Below, piece after piece: positions 32,534 through 42,573 of a DNA stretch of 64,000 bases. Origin of the DNA: Stereocaulon alpinum (Eukaryota; Ascomycota; Lecanoromycetes; Lecanorales; Stereocaulaceae). The notes below the pieces were generated by a model. It worked only from the letters and a program-made list of their open reading frames with translations. It was not told the DNA's origin and did no database searches. The stretch is from contig JAEUBA010000011.1 in the NCBI GenBank assembly GCA_018257865.1, positions 1 to 64,000 on the forward strand. The letters run 5' to 3'. Each line of letters begins with the position of its first letter. Positions within the stretch are counted from its first letter, which is position 1. The position numbers and the translations under genes were made by a program.

Positions 32534-34922
32534 TTAAAGATATTCACTAAGAACGCTTACCCTCGTCCTAGCCACAATATCATGTCCGCTACTCAATTGC
32601 AAGATACCAATCATCTTCAAGACATCATCTTTCGCCCGCATACGTATAGGATCCATTGCTAGACGCTCGCTTGCATTCTTAAGTACCTCTGCGATTACAT
32701 GCTGTAGTACTCATTAGCCAAATTGGGCTCTTTCTCCCACATGGAGTGCGAAGAGATAAGGAGACTTACCGCTTCTGAAAAAGCTCGATGCTGGAAATGA
32801 TACCACACCCTCGCCTCATCCTCAAATAGCGTATGTAGCAAGAAGAAACTGCTGACAGCCTCATGAGCCGCATTGAGGGTCCCGTGGATATCGCCCTCCA
32901 AGTCCTCGTGCTCGTCTAGGTAGACGAGCATGAGACAGTGGAAGTAGTTACTTGTCAGGAATAGAGTTTGCCTGGCGAGTCTTCTGTTCCGCTGTGCAAG
33001 ATCACAGATGGAAGCTTCGGTGAATGTGCGCAGGGGTACGGGGAAGGACATGTAGACGCGGTTGAAAGAGTCGATGAGGCGTTTACGGTGGGCGGCTGTT
33101 GGGGAGATTGGACGGGAGAGTGAGCGAGGCACGCAGATGGAGGATTGAACCATGTTAGCGAGGTTCCACATGCTGGAGATGTAAGAGACGTCGTTGGCGC
33201 CAGAGTCGGTAAGTGAGCGATCTACTTCTGGATCAAGGTCTTCTACTCGGACGTCGTTGTGATTGGCCGTGGGGGGTAATTTAATCAATACAGTGAGAAA
33301 GGTATCTTGTAGGAGAACAGCTTGCCATAATTTGCGACGCTGTTGCTTTTCGAGAGGGGTAGCGGTGGGGACGTGTATTGAAGGGTCGCGGTTCAGACCT
33401 AAGGCGTAGGCGTGGCGAATGACTATGCCTGCAAAAGCCCACCCGTCGGCTGCATGGTTGTCGTTCATCAGGAAGTAGATTACTAAGACCATAGTTTGAA
33501 TAGAGCGGAATGAAGGGCGGCCGAGATACGAAAAGACTCTAAGAGCTTGGTGCGATGCCGAAACTATAGGAGTCAGTATCCTTGGTAATCTCCTCCGAGA
33601 TGAGTCTCTTTACCGTAGAATTCAGCAGTCTGTTCCTTCTCGTCAGGGGACGGCAGTGCAACAAACTGAGTACCCATGGCTAACATGACAAAAATAAGAG
33701 CCACCAAATCTCCATCTGTTGAAGGACGCTCCATTGTTGAACGGGACCAGAACATCTCATAATCCCGTTGGAAGGACTCGCGATGAATCATAGGATAGAC
33801 AGGGTCTACGGCATCAAAGTATTTCGTGATAAGGCTTCCTCAACGTTAGTTACATTCTCTGATTACATTCTCTAACGACGAACGAATACTTTTAAGAGAT
33901 TGGGACTCGACTAATATGGGTCAAGAAAGCATATTCAGGGGTCGAATCTATCTCATACATCATTCACATCATTCACAGAGGGGCACTGTCTGCGGTAGGG
34001 AAATATCAAGTAAGACGTACATATCGGCTTGATCTTTGCTTGGCAACACCGAAATGACTTCCTTGAGCCCACCTTGGTGCGTCCAGTAATTGCTGTGGGG
34101 TATTAGCACAATATTCACAGATGCATGAAGTGTATCTACCTGAAAGGGTGTTCATATTTGAAGAGACTTGATGTTGAAGGATGCGAGAAGGGGATGTTGG
34201 AAAGTAGCATTGGTAAGGAAGAGGTTGATTGCCTTGAAGGCTTTCGTTCGGGTTGGTGCGTGCCATTCTGCATTGGCTGATGCGTCAGTGTCGATGCCAG
34301 CACACGTCAACGGAGAAATACGGACTATAAGCGGAGAAGCATCGGATGTAGCGTTAGGGCTTGTCTTGGGCTTCTTTCTTGGTGTCTCAATTCCACGTGC
34401 TCGATGTGATTCCCTACGCGCTCCGTTAACGAATGCTAAGGTACTTTGATGGGCGTAGTTCGGGTTTAGTCACTCAATGAGATCTGCAAGATGCGAGTAG
34501 TGACATTCGGATCTCCGCTTCACGCATGCAAAGCACCTGTCAAAGGAGCATTAGGCAGATAACACTCGCTTTCAGTCTTTGACATACGTCGGTCTCCCTC
34601 GGTCACACTGTATGGTAACGGTCGGTCAGCGAAGGATGATGAAAGTTCTTGGCAGTCCACTTCCTGACCTTTGTCTTCTTCACCTGCCTCATGCCTCAAA
34701 TTTTAGCCACCATGTTCCGGCGATGAAACTGCTGGTGCGACTTACAGTGCACGTTTCACAGCTCAAACTTGGTTTATTGCGCCGTCTTGGAGCTTTTGAG
34801 CCCGATGCATCCGATGCAGGGCTCGCTTGCAATTCATCCCTTGCATCATCTTCATTGGGAAGGGCCGTAGTGCGACTCAGCGGGCTCGTTAATGCGGATG
34901 CTTGTTGCGCTCCTACATCCAT
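32534..34922 (-). CDS. Zn2Cys6 binuclear-cluster transcription factor, 10 exons
   Basis: Exons (minus): 34922-34746, 34683-34669, 34607-34588, 34536-34474, 34413-34326, 34267-34140, 34092-34021, 33834-33614, 33563-32770 and 32701-32534, giving 581 residues. The cluster C-x2-C-x6-C-x6-C-x2-C-x6-C is spread over exons 1-4: C-E-T-C-T, V-K-K-T-K, C-D-R-G-R-P-T, C-F-A-C-V-K-R-R-S-E-C. A basic linker (P-R-K-K-P-K) follows. Exon 7 starts the regulatory domain (G-G-L-K-E-V-I-S-V-L-P) and exon 8 has Y-F-D-A-V-D-P-V-Y-P-M-I-H-R-E-S-F, the usual opening of the fungal-specific domain (Fungal_trans). Exon 9 has the H-A-Y-A-L-G-L-N-R-D and R-R-K-L-W motifs. An in-frame TAA precedes the chosen ATG. Target genes are unknown. 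The exon 10 end is the least certain part. Confidence 0.85.
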
Positions 34923-35600
34923 GGCCACTTACTTAATGCAAATAACAAGTCGCCTCGTCGCTTCGTTGCGCATAAAGCCCGTAGAGCTTATGCCGGGAAT
35001 AAGAAAGACGGTGGGGCCGATAAGATTAGGATTACGGTAGTGCCTTGCCTCTAGAAAGGTGCAAAAACGTCACGGCGGCTTGCCAACTACCCTGGGCGAG
35101 CTCCCCAAACATACGGTATGCCTCTGGCAGCTCCAACTACAGAAACATTCGTATGCACAGGTGATAACTTAGTTTCAATGTCGACAATGGTTCGGGTTGT
35201 ACTTAGGTGAAGAAGCAATCACTGTTACTTCCTAGACCATTTGAACGCCCATTTACGGCAATTCCCGAATTGTCCTGCCTCTCGCAAGCCTCATGCCAAG
35301 AACCTACCCTGATAAAGTACTCAGAAGCCTACTACAATTCCCCAGGGATGTCCCCAGTCTCAGACGTGTAGCAATGTGTTCGACCGTCTAGTTGCAATTG
35401 TTGGCCGTGTTCTCTGACTTTGGCCGTTGCGTTCCTCTTAAGAAGATCTTTGACATAGACTCATCCCTGTTATTCAACGGTCACGAGTCTCGAGGTTCCA
35501 TACAGAATGTTTATCAAACTCTGGGAAAGAAGAAATAGTGTAAAGTGTGGGGGAAGTGTACTCGAAGATGAAGTATGTACAAGAAGGCGAGCAACAATGA
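34923..35600. other. Intergenic region between two minus-strand genes
   Basis: 678 bases without a credible gene: ETF alpha 3' UTR on the right and the zinc-cluster gene promoter on the left. Confidence 0.5.
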
Positions 35601-36812
35601 TTATTGGGTTTTCAGCTTTTCGGTTAGCTCGGGGACTTTGTCGAAGAGGTCGCCTGATGGTCCTCGAAGTCAGCACATCCTTTGCACCACAGAACCCTAA
35701 GCGCAGGAAAGACATACCGACTAGTCCAACATCGGCTACTTGGAAGATAGGGGCATCGCCGTCTTTGTTGATTGCTGCAATGACTTTGCTGTCCTTCATA
35801 CCGGCAAGATGCTGAATAGCCCCGGAAATGCCTGCACATAGATAAAGTTGAGGTGCAACGTTCTTCCCTGTCTGGCCAACCTGCAAGCTGTTGTCCGCAA
35901 AACCACTGTCGACAGCTGCCCTTGATGCTCCAATTGCAGCTCCCAACGCGTCTGCCAAGGGTGGTATTATTTTATCAAATTGTTCCTTTGACTTTAGTCC
36001 TCGTCCGCCGGAGACTACCTTAGTTGCGGTCGCCAGATCAGGACGGTCCGATTTGGCCAGATCCTCCGAAATCCATTCGGTCTTTATCTCCACCTTTGGA
36101 TCGACACCTTCTACGATCTCAGCGGAGCCACCCTCAGCTTCAGCTGCCGCAAAAGCCGTGCCGCGTACTGTAACTACCTTGATTTTGTCCGAAGATTGTA
36201 CCGTGAGAATCGCGTTACCGGCGTATATAGGGCGAACGAAGGCTGTGATCAATCAGTTATCGAATTCGAAGAGGGCCATTACTGGTAAAGCGCACTGTCT
36301 TCACTCTGAATGTCGATTACGTCTGATATCTGCTGTACATCAAGAAGAGCGGCCACGCGGGGCATCAGATTCTTGCCGAAAGCCGAATGGCCAGCGAATA
36401 CATGGGTGAAGCCTTCTTTCTTTATATTCTCGGCAAGTAAAGGGGCGTAGTTTTCTGGAAGACCCTAGGGTACATAGTCAGCCAAAAGTCGGCGAAGTAT
36501 CAATTGAACAGCGCTCACTTTATCGTAAGAGCCGTTATCTATCATGATTATCTTTTCTAATCCCTTGATCTTCGCTGCTTCTTCCGCCACTGCTTTGACC
36601 CCGCTGCCAGCAACGAAGCCTGTTGTGGAGCCGCCGAGCTTCTGAGCAGCAGTCACGGCACTGAGAGACGCATTTTGTAATTTTCCTTCGCGCTGTTCAA
36701 GGACAGCAAGGGAACTCAAAAGGCGGGCAAATGCTAATTGTCGCTGGACATTTGAGGGCCGGATAAGGTGTTGCGCCTGGCGGAGGACGGAGGAACTCGG
36801 AGCGGAAAGCAT
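35601..36812 (-). CDS. AIM45: Electron transfer flavoprotein alpha subunit, mitochondrial
   Basis: Exons 36812-36519, 36464-36296, 36242-35718 and 35653-35601, with introns of 54, 53 and 64 nt, give 346 residues, the family's usual size. ETF passes electrons from acyl-CoA and amino-acid dehydrogenases to ETF:ubiquinone oxidoreductase in the matrix. The first 25-30 residues are rich in Arg/Ser/Ala and lack acids, as in a mitochondrial presequence. Conserved parts include F-A-G-H-S-A-F-G-K-N, P-R-V-A-A-L-L-D-V, D-T-F-V-R-P-I-Y-A-G-N-A and V-V-S-G-G-R-G-L-K. The FAD-binding region reads G-A-A-I-G-A-S-R-A-A-V-D-S-G, V-G-Q-T-G-K-N-V-A-P-Q-L-Y and G-I-S-G-A-I-Q-H-L-A-G. The tiny last exon restores D-L-F-D-K-V-P-E-L. 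It is divergent from SWI3. Confidence 0.95.
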
Positions 36813-37267
36813 TGTATGGGGAATGGGGGGTTGGAGAAGCACTCTAGAAGTCGCTCTCCAGACTGTTCTAGTAGAGTGGATGCGCGGATGCAGTCATAAA
36901 TGAGCATTCTCACATGGGAGTGGGGATTGATGATGGCCTCGGCAAATGATGCGCGTTGCTGTCATCGCGCTAGCGGCCCTTCCGGCTAGCTTGCTTCAAC
37001 CTCCATCGATTTCATTGCCCTTGCGCGCGCTCAGGAAGCTTGTCGATCAGTATCAATACACTGCGTTTTCATCTCCCTTCACCAAGGCGCAAGAACAACC
37101 TGACCCCAGCATCGACATCGAAACCCTATATTGGTACCCACGCGCACACACATCTCCACAATCAAGATCTCACTGTCCAGGAGAACTACCTATCACCAGC
37201 AGGCGCATATCATCGAAACCTGCAAAGCATTGTGAACTCCAACGTGGATCGGAAGTCTGTAGCGGAT
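36813..37267. promoter_or_regulatory. Divergent region ETF alpha / SWI3
   Basis: 455 bases between the two start codons; both promoters should lie here. No specific site recognised. Confidence 0.45.
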
Positions 37268-39554
37268 ATGGAGGGGGAAGCGTTGGACTTTGGGGATTCC
37301 ACCGGTCTTACAGCACCTAGTGAAGCTGACCAAACAATGCAGCCACAAGATAATGGAACAGGTATGCTAACATCCTGTAATCCTGCGCCTTCACACTAAC
37401 ACTCAATCTCCATCTACAGAACTTGCTCCTCCCCAACCTAGCCTTGACCTCGACCCCAACACATCATCCGCATCCCCACTGAAACCTTCTGATATTACAG
37501 AGCCGCCAATATCAGACAATCCTTTAGACGCCCCTGACGCACCTCGACCAGCAGACGAAGATGGAGATAGGGAAGATGAAGAGATGGCCGGCAACTCCCC
37601 AGTACCTGTTGAGGCGAACGGGAGTCCTGAGAAGGAGGATGCTATGCCGGCAGAAGCAGCAGATGGGACAGCTGATGGCCAGGCTCCTCAATCCAAAACA
37701 GCTTTGGAGTCTGCAGCGCGGTCACATTTGATGGCTCAGAGACATGCTGTAGTGCTCCCAAGCTATAGCACCTGGTTTGACATGCACACCATCCACGAAA
37801 CAGAGAAAAAATCACTTCCAGAGTTCTTCAACAGCCGCAATCGAAGTAAGACACCGGCCGTATACAAAGATTATCGCGACTTCATGATCAATACCTATCG
37901 GCTCAACCCATCAGAATACCTTACAGTCACTGCCTGTAGGCGCAATCTTGCAGGGGATGTATGCGCCATAATGCGAGTCCATGCATTCCTCGAACAGTGG
38001 GGCTTAATAAACTACCAGGTGTGTTTAGGATCCAGATCCTTCCAATACTCTATTAACCTGATCTAGATTGATCCCGAAACTCGACCCTCGGCCATTGGTC
38101 CTCCTTTTACAGGCCATTTCCGTGTAGTAGCCGATACCCCTAGAGGTCTACAAACATTCCAACCATCATCAGACGTCAGATACGAACCGGGAAAGAGCCT
38201 TACTAGTACAGAGAATGCTCTGATGCGAGCTTACAAAGAAGCGCCACCCCAAGAGCGAGAGAGTCTCAATCTTGAGATTCGGCGAAACATCTATGATCAG
38301 AAGGGCAAGGATCTCACCGCAGATCTGAAGGCCAAGCAGGCCAATGGCGAAGAAGGAGCCTCGAATGGTGCTGTGAGTGGAGAGCTATCTATGAAGACAA
38401 TTGAGGATATAGCGAAAGAGCCTAAGAAGCCCGTTCATTGCTACGCTTGTGGCATCGATTGCACTCGAATTCGCTATCACTACGCCAAAATACACACCCA
38501 TGCTCACGGAAAAGAGGAGAAAGTTGTCTTTGATATCTGCCCACCTTGTTTTCTGAGTGGTAAATACGACGGCGAGAACCATGCAATAGATTTCATCAAG
38601 CTCGAGGACCCGAACTATTCTGCTGTGCCGGACAAGGACGCGCCATGGACAGAGGATGAGCTGTTGTTATTACTGGAAGGCCTCGAGAGTTACGACGATA
38701 ATTGGAATAAGATCGCGGACCATGTAGGATCTCGCACACGAGAGGAGTGCGTGGTCAAATTCTTGCAACTTGAGATTGAAGACAAGTATCTTGAGCCTGA
38801 AGCAAGTGGCCACCCAAGCTACGGCGCGCTCGATAATGGACGTGTTCCCTTCTCACAACAAGACAACCCTGTCATGTCAGTCCTAGGCTTTTTGGCCGGC
38901 ATGAGTGAGCCCGCCGTTGCGGCCGCTGCTGCTGGAAGGTCCATAAAAGAGATGGAGAAGGCTTACCGAAAACGCTTAAACCTAGGTATTGGCGGAGAGC
39001 CCGCAGGCAAAGGGAAGGACAAGGAGGGCATGAAGACGGAAGACGCGATGGATGTCGACAATGTCGATAGCCCCCAACCTGGTGAACTCAATCAAGTCGC
39101 TCTCTCATCAGCAGAAAAACAGCAAAGCCCAGCCTCTTTCGCAGCTACAACCGCATTCGCCACTTCGGCCTCTCGTGCCGCGGCCCTAGCTTCAAACGAA
39201 GAGCGCGAAATGACCCGGCTAGTCTCCGCAGCTGTGAACACCACCCTCCAGAAACTCGACCTCAAATTACAACAATTTTCGGAGATGGAAGCTGCGCTGC
39301 AAGCTGAGCGTCGCGAGTTGGAACGCGGCCGACAACAATTATTCCTTGATCGTTTAGCGTTCAGGAAGCGAGTATCGGAGATTCAGGAGACGTTGAAGAT
39401 GGCGAGTCTGACGGGTGGAGAGGAAGGAGCTCGAATGGCGCAGAATATTCCTGTTGGTGGTGGTGAGAGGCTGGGTTTCCAACAGGAGACATCGAGGGCC
39501 CATTTGGAGCCGTTGGCAGCAGGGGACCCGGGGTACAAGAGTCATGAGATCTGA
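37268..39554 (+). CDS. SWI/SNF-RSC scaffold subunit (SWI3/RSC8, SMARCC-like)
   Basis: Exons 37268-37361, 37420-38018 and 38067-39554, with introns of 58 and 48 nt, give 726 residues. This subunit dimerises and holds nucleosome-remodelling complexes together. Order of parts: acidic disordered N-terminus; SWIRM domain from about 145 (V-V-L-P-S-Y-S-T-W-F-D to N-Y-Q-I-D-P); a zinc-finger-like C-Y-A-C-G-I-D-C-T...D-I-C-P-P-C-F-x-S-G-K-Y; SANT domain (W-T-E-D-E-L-L-L-L-L-E-G-L-E, then W-N-K-I-A-D-H-V-G-S-R-T); an Ala-rich G-F-L-A-G-M segment; and a C-terminal coiled coil (about 610-680). The ATG at 37268 is the first in frame. RSC8 rather than SWI3 is possible: filamentous fungi often have one or two copies and I cannot separate them by eye. 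Confidence 0.92.
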
Positions 39555-40127
39555 GAGATAAGGGCAAGGGGTCTTTGTCTTACGAATTAGGCGCAATATC
39601 GGAGTTGAAAGTCTCTGCCGGAGGCAAAATCAGATTTTGCGAGGACTTCGGCATAGGTTAGAAGAGATACCGTTTTCACCCATGTATTATTGTGCATGTT
39701 AGATAGGAATGAATGCAGTTATCGATCTGAATTTGGGCTGTATCCTGTTGTCGTGATACGGTTTCATTAGTGGTATTAGCATCTCCTGAGTATGTCAATA
39801 TTGGTAACATCGGAGCTAGAATGACAAACTTGGCATCATAGACTAGAAGTTGGCTGTAGGTGACATCGAATGTGGTTTAACTTTGGATATGATCAAGTGT
39901 CAAAATGCCAAAGTCAACCCTGAAGAGCTGGGAATGCTTTGATCTCAAGAAGGCTTGACGGGAAAAGGTTCTGGTTTGCGATTCTAAAAGGTCGTCCTGC
40001 CAGCGAAGTTTGCCACCACATCTTCGTAAATAGCAGGATGGTGCCCGCTAACAATATCGATCTATAGCTCTTACTCATTGTCAGAGCTATCTTTATCCTC
40101 GCCTGTATGCTCTTGATTTATATCCTC
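39555..40127. other. Convergent 3' region SWI3 / RRN5
   Basis: 573 bases with no gene seen; two 3' UTRs facing each other. Confidence 0.5.
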
Positions 40128-42041
40128 CTACGGGCTCTGACTACCTTGCTCGCTCATGTCCTGCTCAGCTTCCACACCTGACCTTCCTCTTCCAATGCTC
40201 GGGCTATCGCGTCGGCGAATAGAGCGCTGGAGCATCTCATTCTGCTGCTCCTCACTATCGTCACTGGCGGCTTCCAAATCGCCTACTGAGCTTTGATCCC
40301 CACTAGAAGAACCGCCGTGGACGAATTCTTCCGAAAGTTGATATCTACCTGAGGAGACAACTCCGTCAGAATCCACCGAGCTCGTATTGGGGTCCTTCAA
40401 TTCTGCAACTAAAGTACGACTCCTCCCAAGCCTCCCATTCGCGGCAAAACTACTTGCTGGTACAGGCGTCTCCAACTTCTCCCATGACCCTGCATAATCT
40501 ACCCGAGACGTCCAGTCAACATGATCCCCCCTAGCCCTGGTTCTAGCATCCGGTACCTTGGGAAGCTGGACGTCTTGTGTTCCCATCATCTCTGCGGGGT
40601 TCTTGCCGAGCGACTCCCATAAGCGATGTTCTTCTGTTTGGCTGGCTCGCAGGTCGAGAATTTCGGCGTAGTCATCTTGCAATTGCTCGAATAGCTCTGA
40701 ATTACTAGCCTGCTTATCGTTGCCATCGGCTGATGACTCCGTAAGATCGGCATCGTCAAGTATGGATCCCGCCTCGCCACCCGATGAAGAAACCGAAGAT
40801 ATGTCATCTCCCGTGGCATCTTCTGTAGATGACCCAGCAGACTCTTGCCTCTGAAGCTTGAAGGCGTTATCGGCCTCCTTTGAGGTCCTTCGATACCGTC
40901 CACGGGCTCCAACGCTGCTGGAAGCCAAGATCGCTTCAAGTTCATCGTAGCCGTATCGTTTGCCCAAAGCCTTGCGACCTCTGACTTTCTCGTGAACCCA
41001 TAATTTGCACTTTCTAGCTGTGCGCATCCACGTCTTTCTTGCATTAGCTTCCATGCTCAACACATTGAGTGCCGCAACAACATCTCGTCTTTTGACGTGT
41101 CGCCGATTTGTGTAATGGCCTGAATCCATAGCTCGTAATCGCGACATCGCAAAGAAGAGAGAGGACTGTATCAATCTTTTGGTGATCGATACTGCTAGGG
41201 TGTGAAAGTCCGAAAACGCTGTGTGCATGATTGAAGGAGACTGTCCTCTGTCGGCGTAGGTTCGCCAGTTGTTCTCTGGAATGCTAGAATTCATGAAGAA
41301 GCGCATGGAAAGTGAGAGAAAGGCTTTGAGATTCAATAATGTAGCTGCAGGAAGCGCTCTGGACAAATCATTTTCGCTCTCTTCACCTGCATTGAGCTGA
41401 TGGTCCGCCCATTCAGCAATGTTCGGAGTCAACAGCCAGTTTTTTGGATGTTGCTTCTTTTCCCATTTTTCTTCCTGTTTCTGCTGTAGCGCAGAAAGAG
41501 CTTCTGCTGCTAGATCGAGTGCTACGCTGCAGTCTTGACTGACCTCCGCAGCAGCCTTGATCTCAGTGATACTTACAACATTCTTGCTAGGCCCATACGT
41601 GTGTGAGTCTGCTGTAGCTTTCTCAAGTAATTGAAGATATATGTGGACCTCAGACTCGCTCTTAGACTCAATGTCAATGGTGATACCCCGTAGATCATGG
41701 CGACCCCTTTTGCCGAGGGCAGAGAAGAGAATCTCTTTTTCTTCAGAGGACCAAGACGTAGCACCGATCTGGGTCGAGGGTAACGAATCATTGTCAAAGG
41801 TTCCTTCTGATGCAATCTCCTTCACGGTTTTATTGAATAATTCACGATACTCATCGTTGTAGAAAGACTTCAGACGCTTGATCCGAGGCTGTGAGACACC
41901 CCTTGTCGTCTGACTAGTCTTTCGTTTCTTTGACCTTCCTCTATTGCTCGACCGTTCTGCGGGTGAAGGCAAGATATCTTCCGAGCTCTCTAGATCCGAG
42001 AACACCGATCCTGACTGCGAGCTCATTGCTGACGCACTCAT
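40128..42041 (-). CDS. RRN5: RRN5-like subunit of the RNA polymerase I upstream activating factor
   Basis: Single exon of 637 residues from the ATG at 42041 (upstream codons are in frame but have no ATG nearby). Rrn5 belongs to UAF, which binds rDNA promoters and recruits core factor for Pol I. A SANT domain is visible at about 95-145: W-S-S-E-E-K-E-I-L-F-S-A-L-G-K-R-G-R-H-D-L-R-G-I, then S-K-S-E-S-E-V-H-I-Y-L-Q-L-L. A region at about 290-345 (K-R-L-I-Q-S-S-L-F-F-A-M, V-K-R-R-D-V-V-A-A-L-N-V-L-S-M) has the look of a histone-fold helix pair, as reported for Rrn5. The N-terminus has a basic nuclear-signal-like stretch (R-G-R-S-K-K-R-K). The last 250 residues are acidic and disordered. The assignment rests on the SANT region and overall layout. 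Confidence 0.75.
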   Translation of the reverse strand: MSASAMSSQSGSVFSDLESSEDILPSPAERSSNRGRSKKRKTSQTTRGVSQPRIKRLKSFYNDEYRELFNKTVKEIASEGTFDNDSLPSTQIGATSWSSEEKEILFSALGKRGRHDLRGITIDIESKSESEVHIYLQLLEKATADSHTYGPSKNVVSITEIKAAAEVSQDCSVALDLAAEALSALQQKQEEKWEKKQHPKNWLLTPNIAEWADHQLNAGEESENDLSRALPAATLLNLKAFLSLSMRFFMNSSIPENNWRTYADRGQSPSIMHTAFSDFHTLAVSITKRLIQSSLFFAMSRLRAMDSGHYTNRRHVKRRDVVAALNVLSMEANARKTWMRTARKCKLWVHEKVRGRKALGKRYGYDELEAILASSSVGARGRYRRTSKEADNAFKLQRQESAGSSTEDATGDDISSVSSSGGEAGSILDDADLTESSADGNDKQASNSELFEQLQDDYAEILDLRASQTEEHRLWESLGKNPAEMMGTQDVQLPKVPDARTRARGDHVDWTSRVDYAGSWEKLETPVPASSFAANGRLGRSRTLVAELKDPNTSSVDSDGVVSSGRYQLSEEFVHGGSSSGDQSSVGDLEAASDDSEEQQNEMLQRSIRRRDSPSIGRGRSGVEAEQDMSEQGSQSP

Positions 42042-42573
42042 ACTCCAAGGAGATCTCTCCAGCAAAGGGCTTCAAGTTCTGAAACCGGTTGGATGACGTT
42101 CTGCTTGCCACACCCTACATGTCAATTAAATCACCCGTTGTTCTCAAAGGCAGGACTTTTTTGATATGGCGGACTAGCAGCCAACATAGATATCGTGTAA
42201 GCTGAATGCAAGTCGATGGCTGAAAGAAAAATGCATTTCAAGCTTGTGTATTGAGTCTGAGCTCCAGACGTGAGCAAAGTGTCTACAAAATGGAATGAAA
42301 CTGCTGAATTGCCTCACAGACAGCGAAGAAGTCTGGATAAGCGCGCCAAGAAGTTGCCTCCTTCGGCAGCTCCAATGCTGGGGATGTATTGCACAAAGCA
42401 TGTCCTACTGAGCCCCGATTGGAGAATGTCTTGGGATCTTATCAAGGCGATTGGCAACGTCCAGATTACTTGACGCTGGCAAGAGCTACCCATGAACCTC
42501 AGCCTTACGAGATGGGCCAATTTTGAGTTTTAGCAGATCGCGTCAATGCTCCTACACCACCCCAACATGAGGC
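42042..42573. promoter_or_regulatory. Divergent region RRN5 / IRC3, with an upstream out-of-frame ATG
   Basis: 532 bases. An ATG at 42546 opens an 86-codon frame that overlaps the IRC3 start in another frame, and another ATG lies at 42567. If transcription starts upstream of 42546, these could lower IRC3 translation. Confidence 0.4.
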
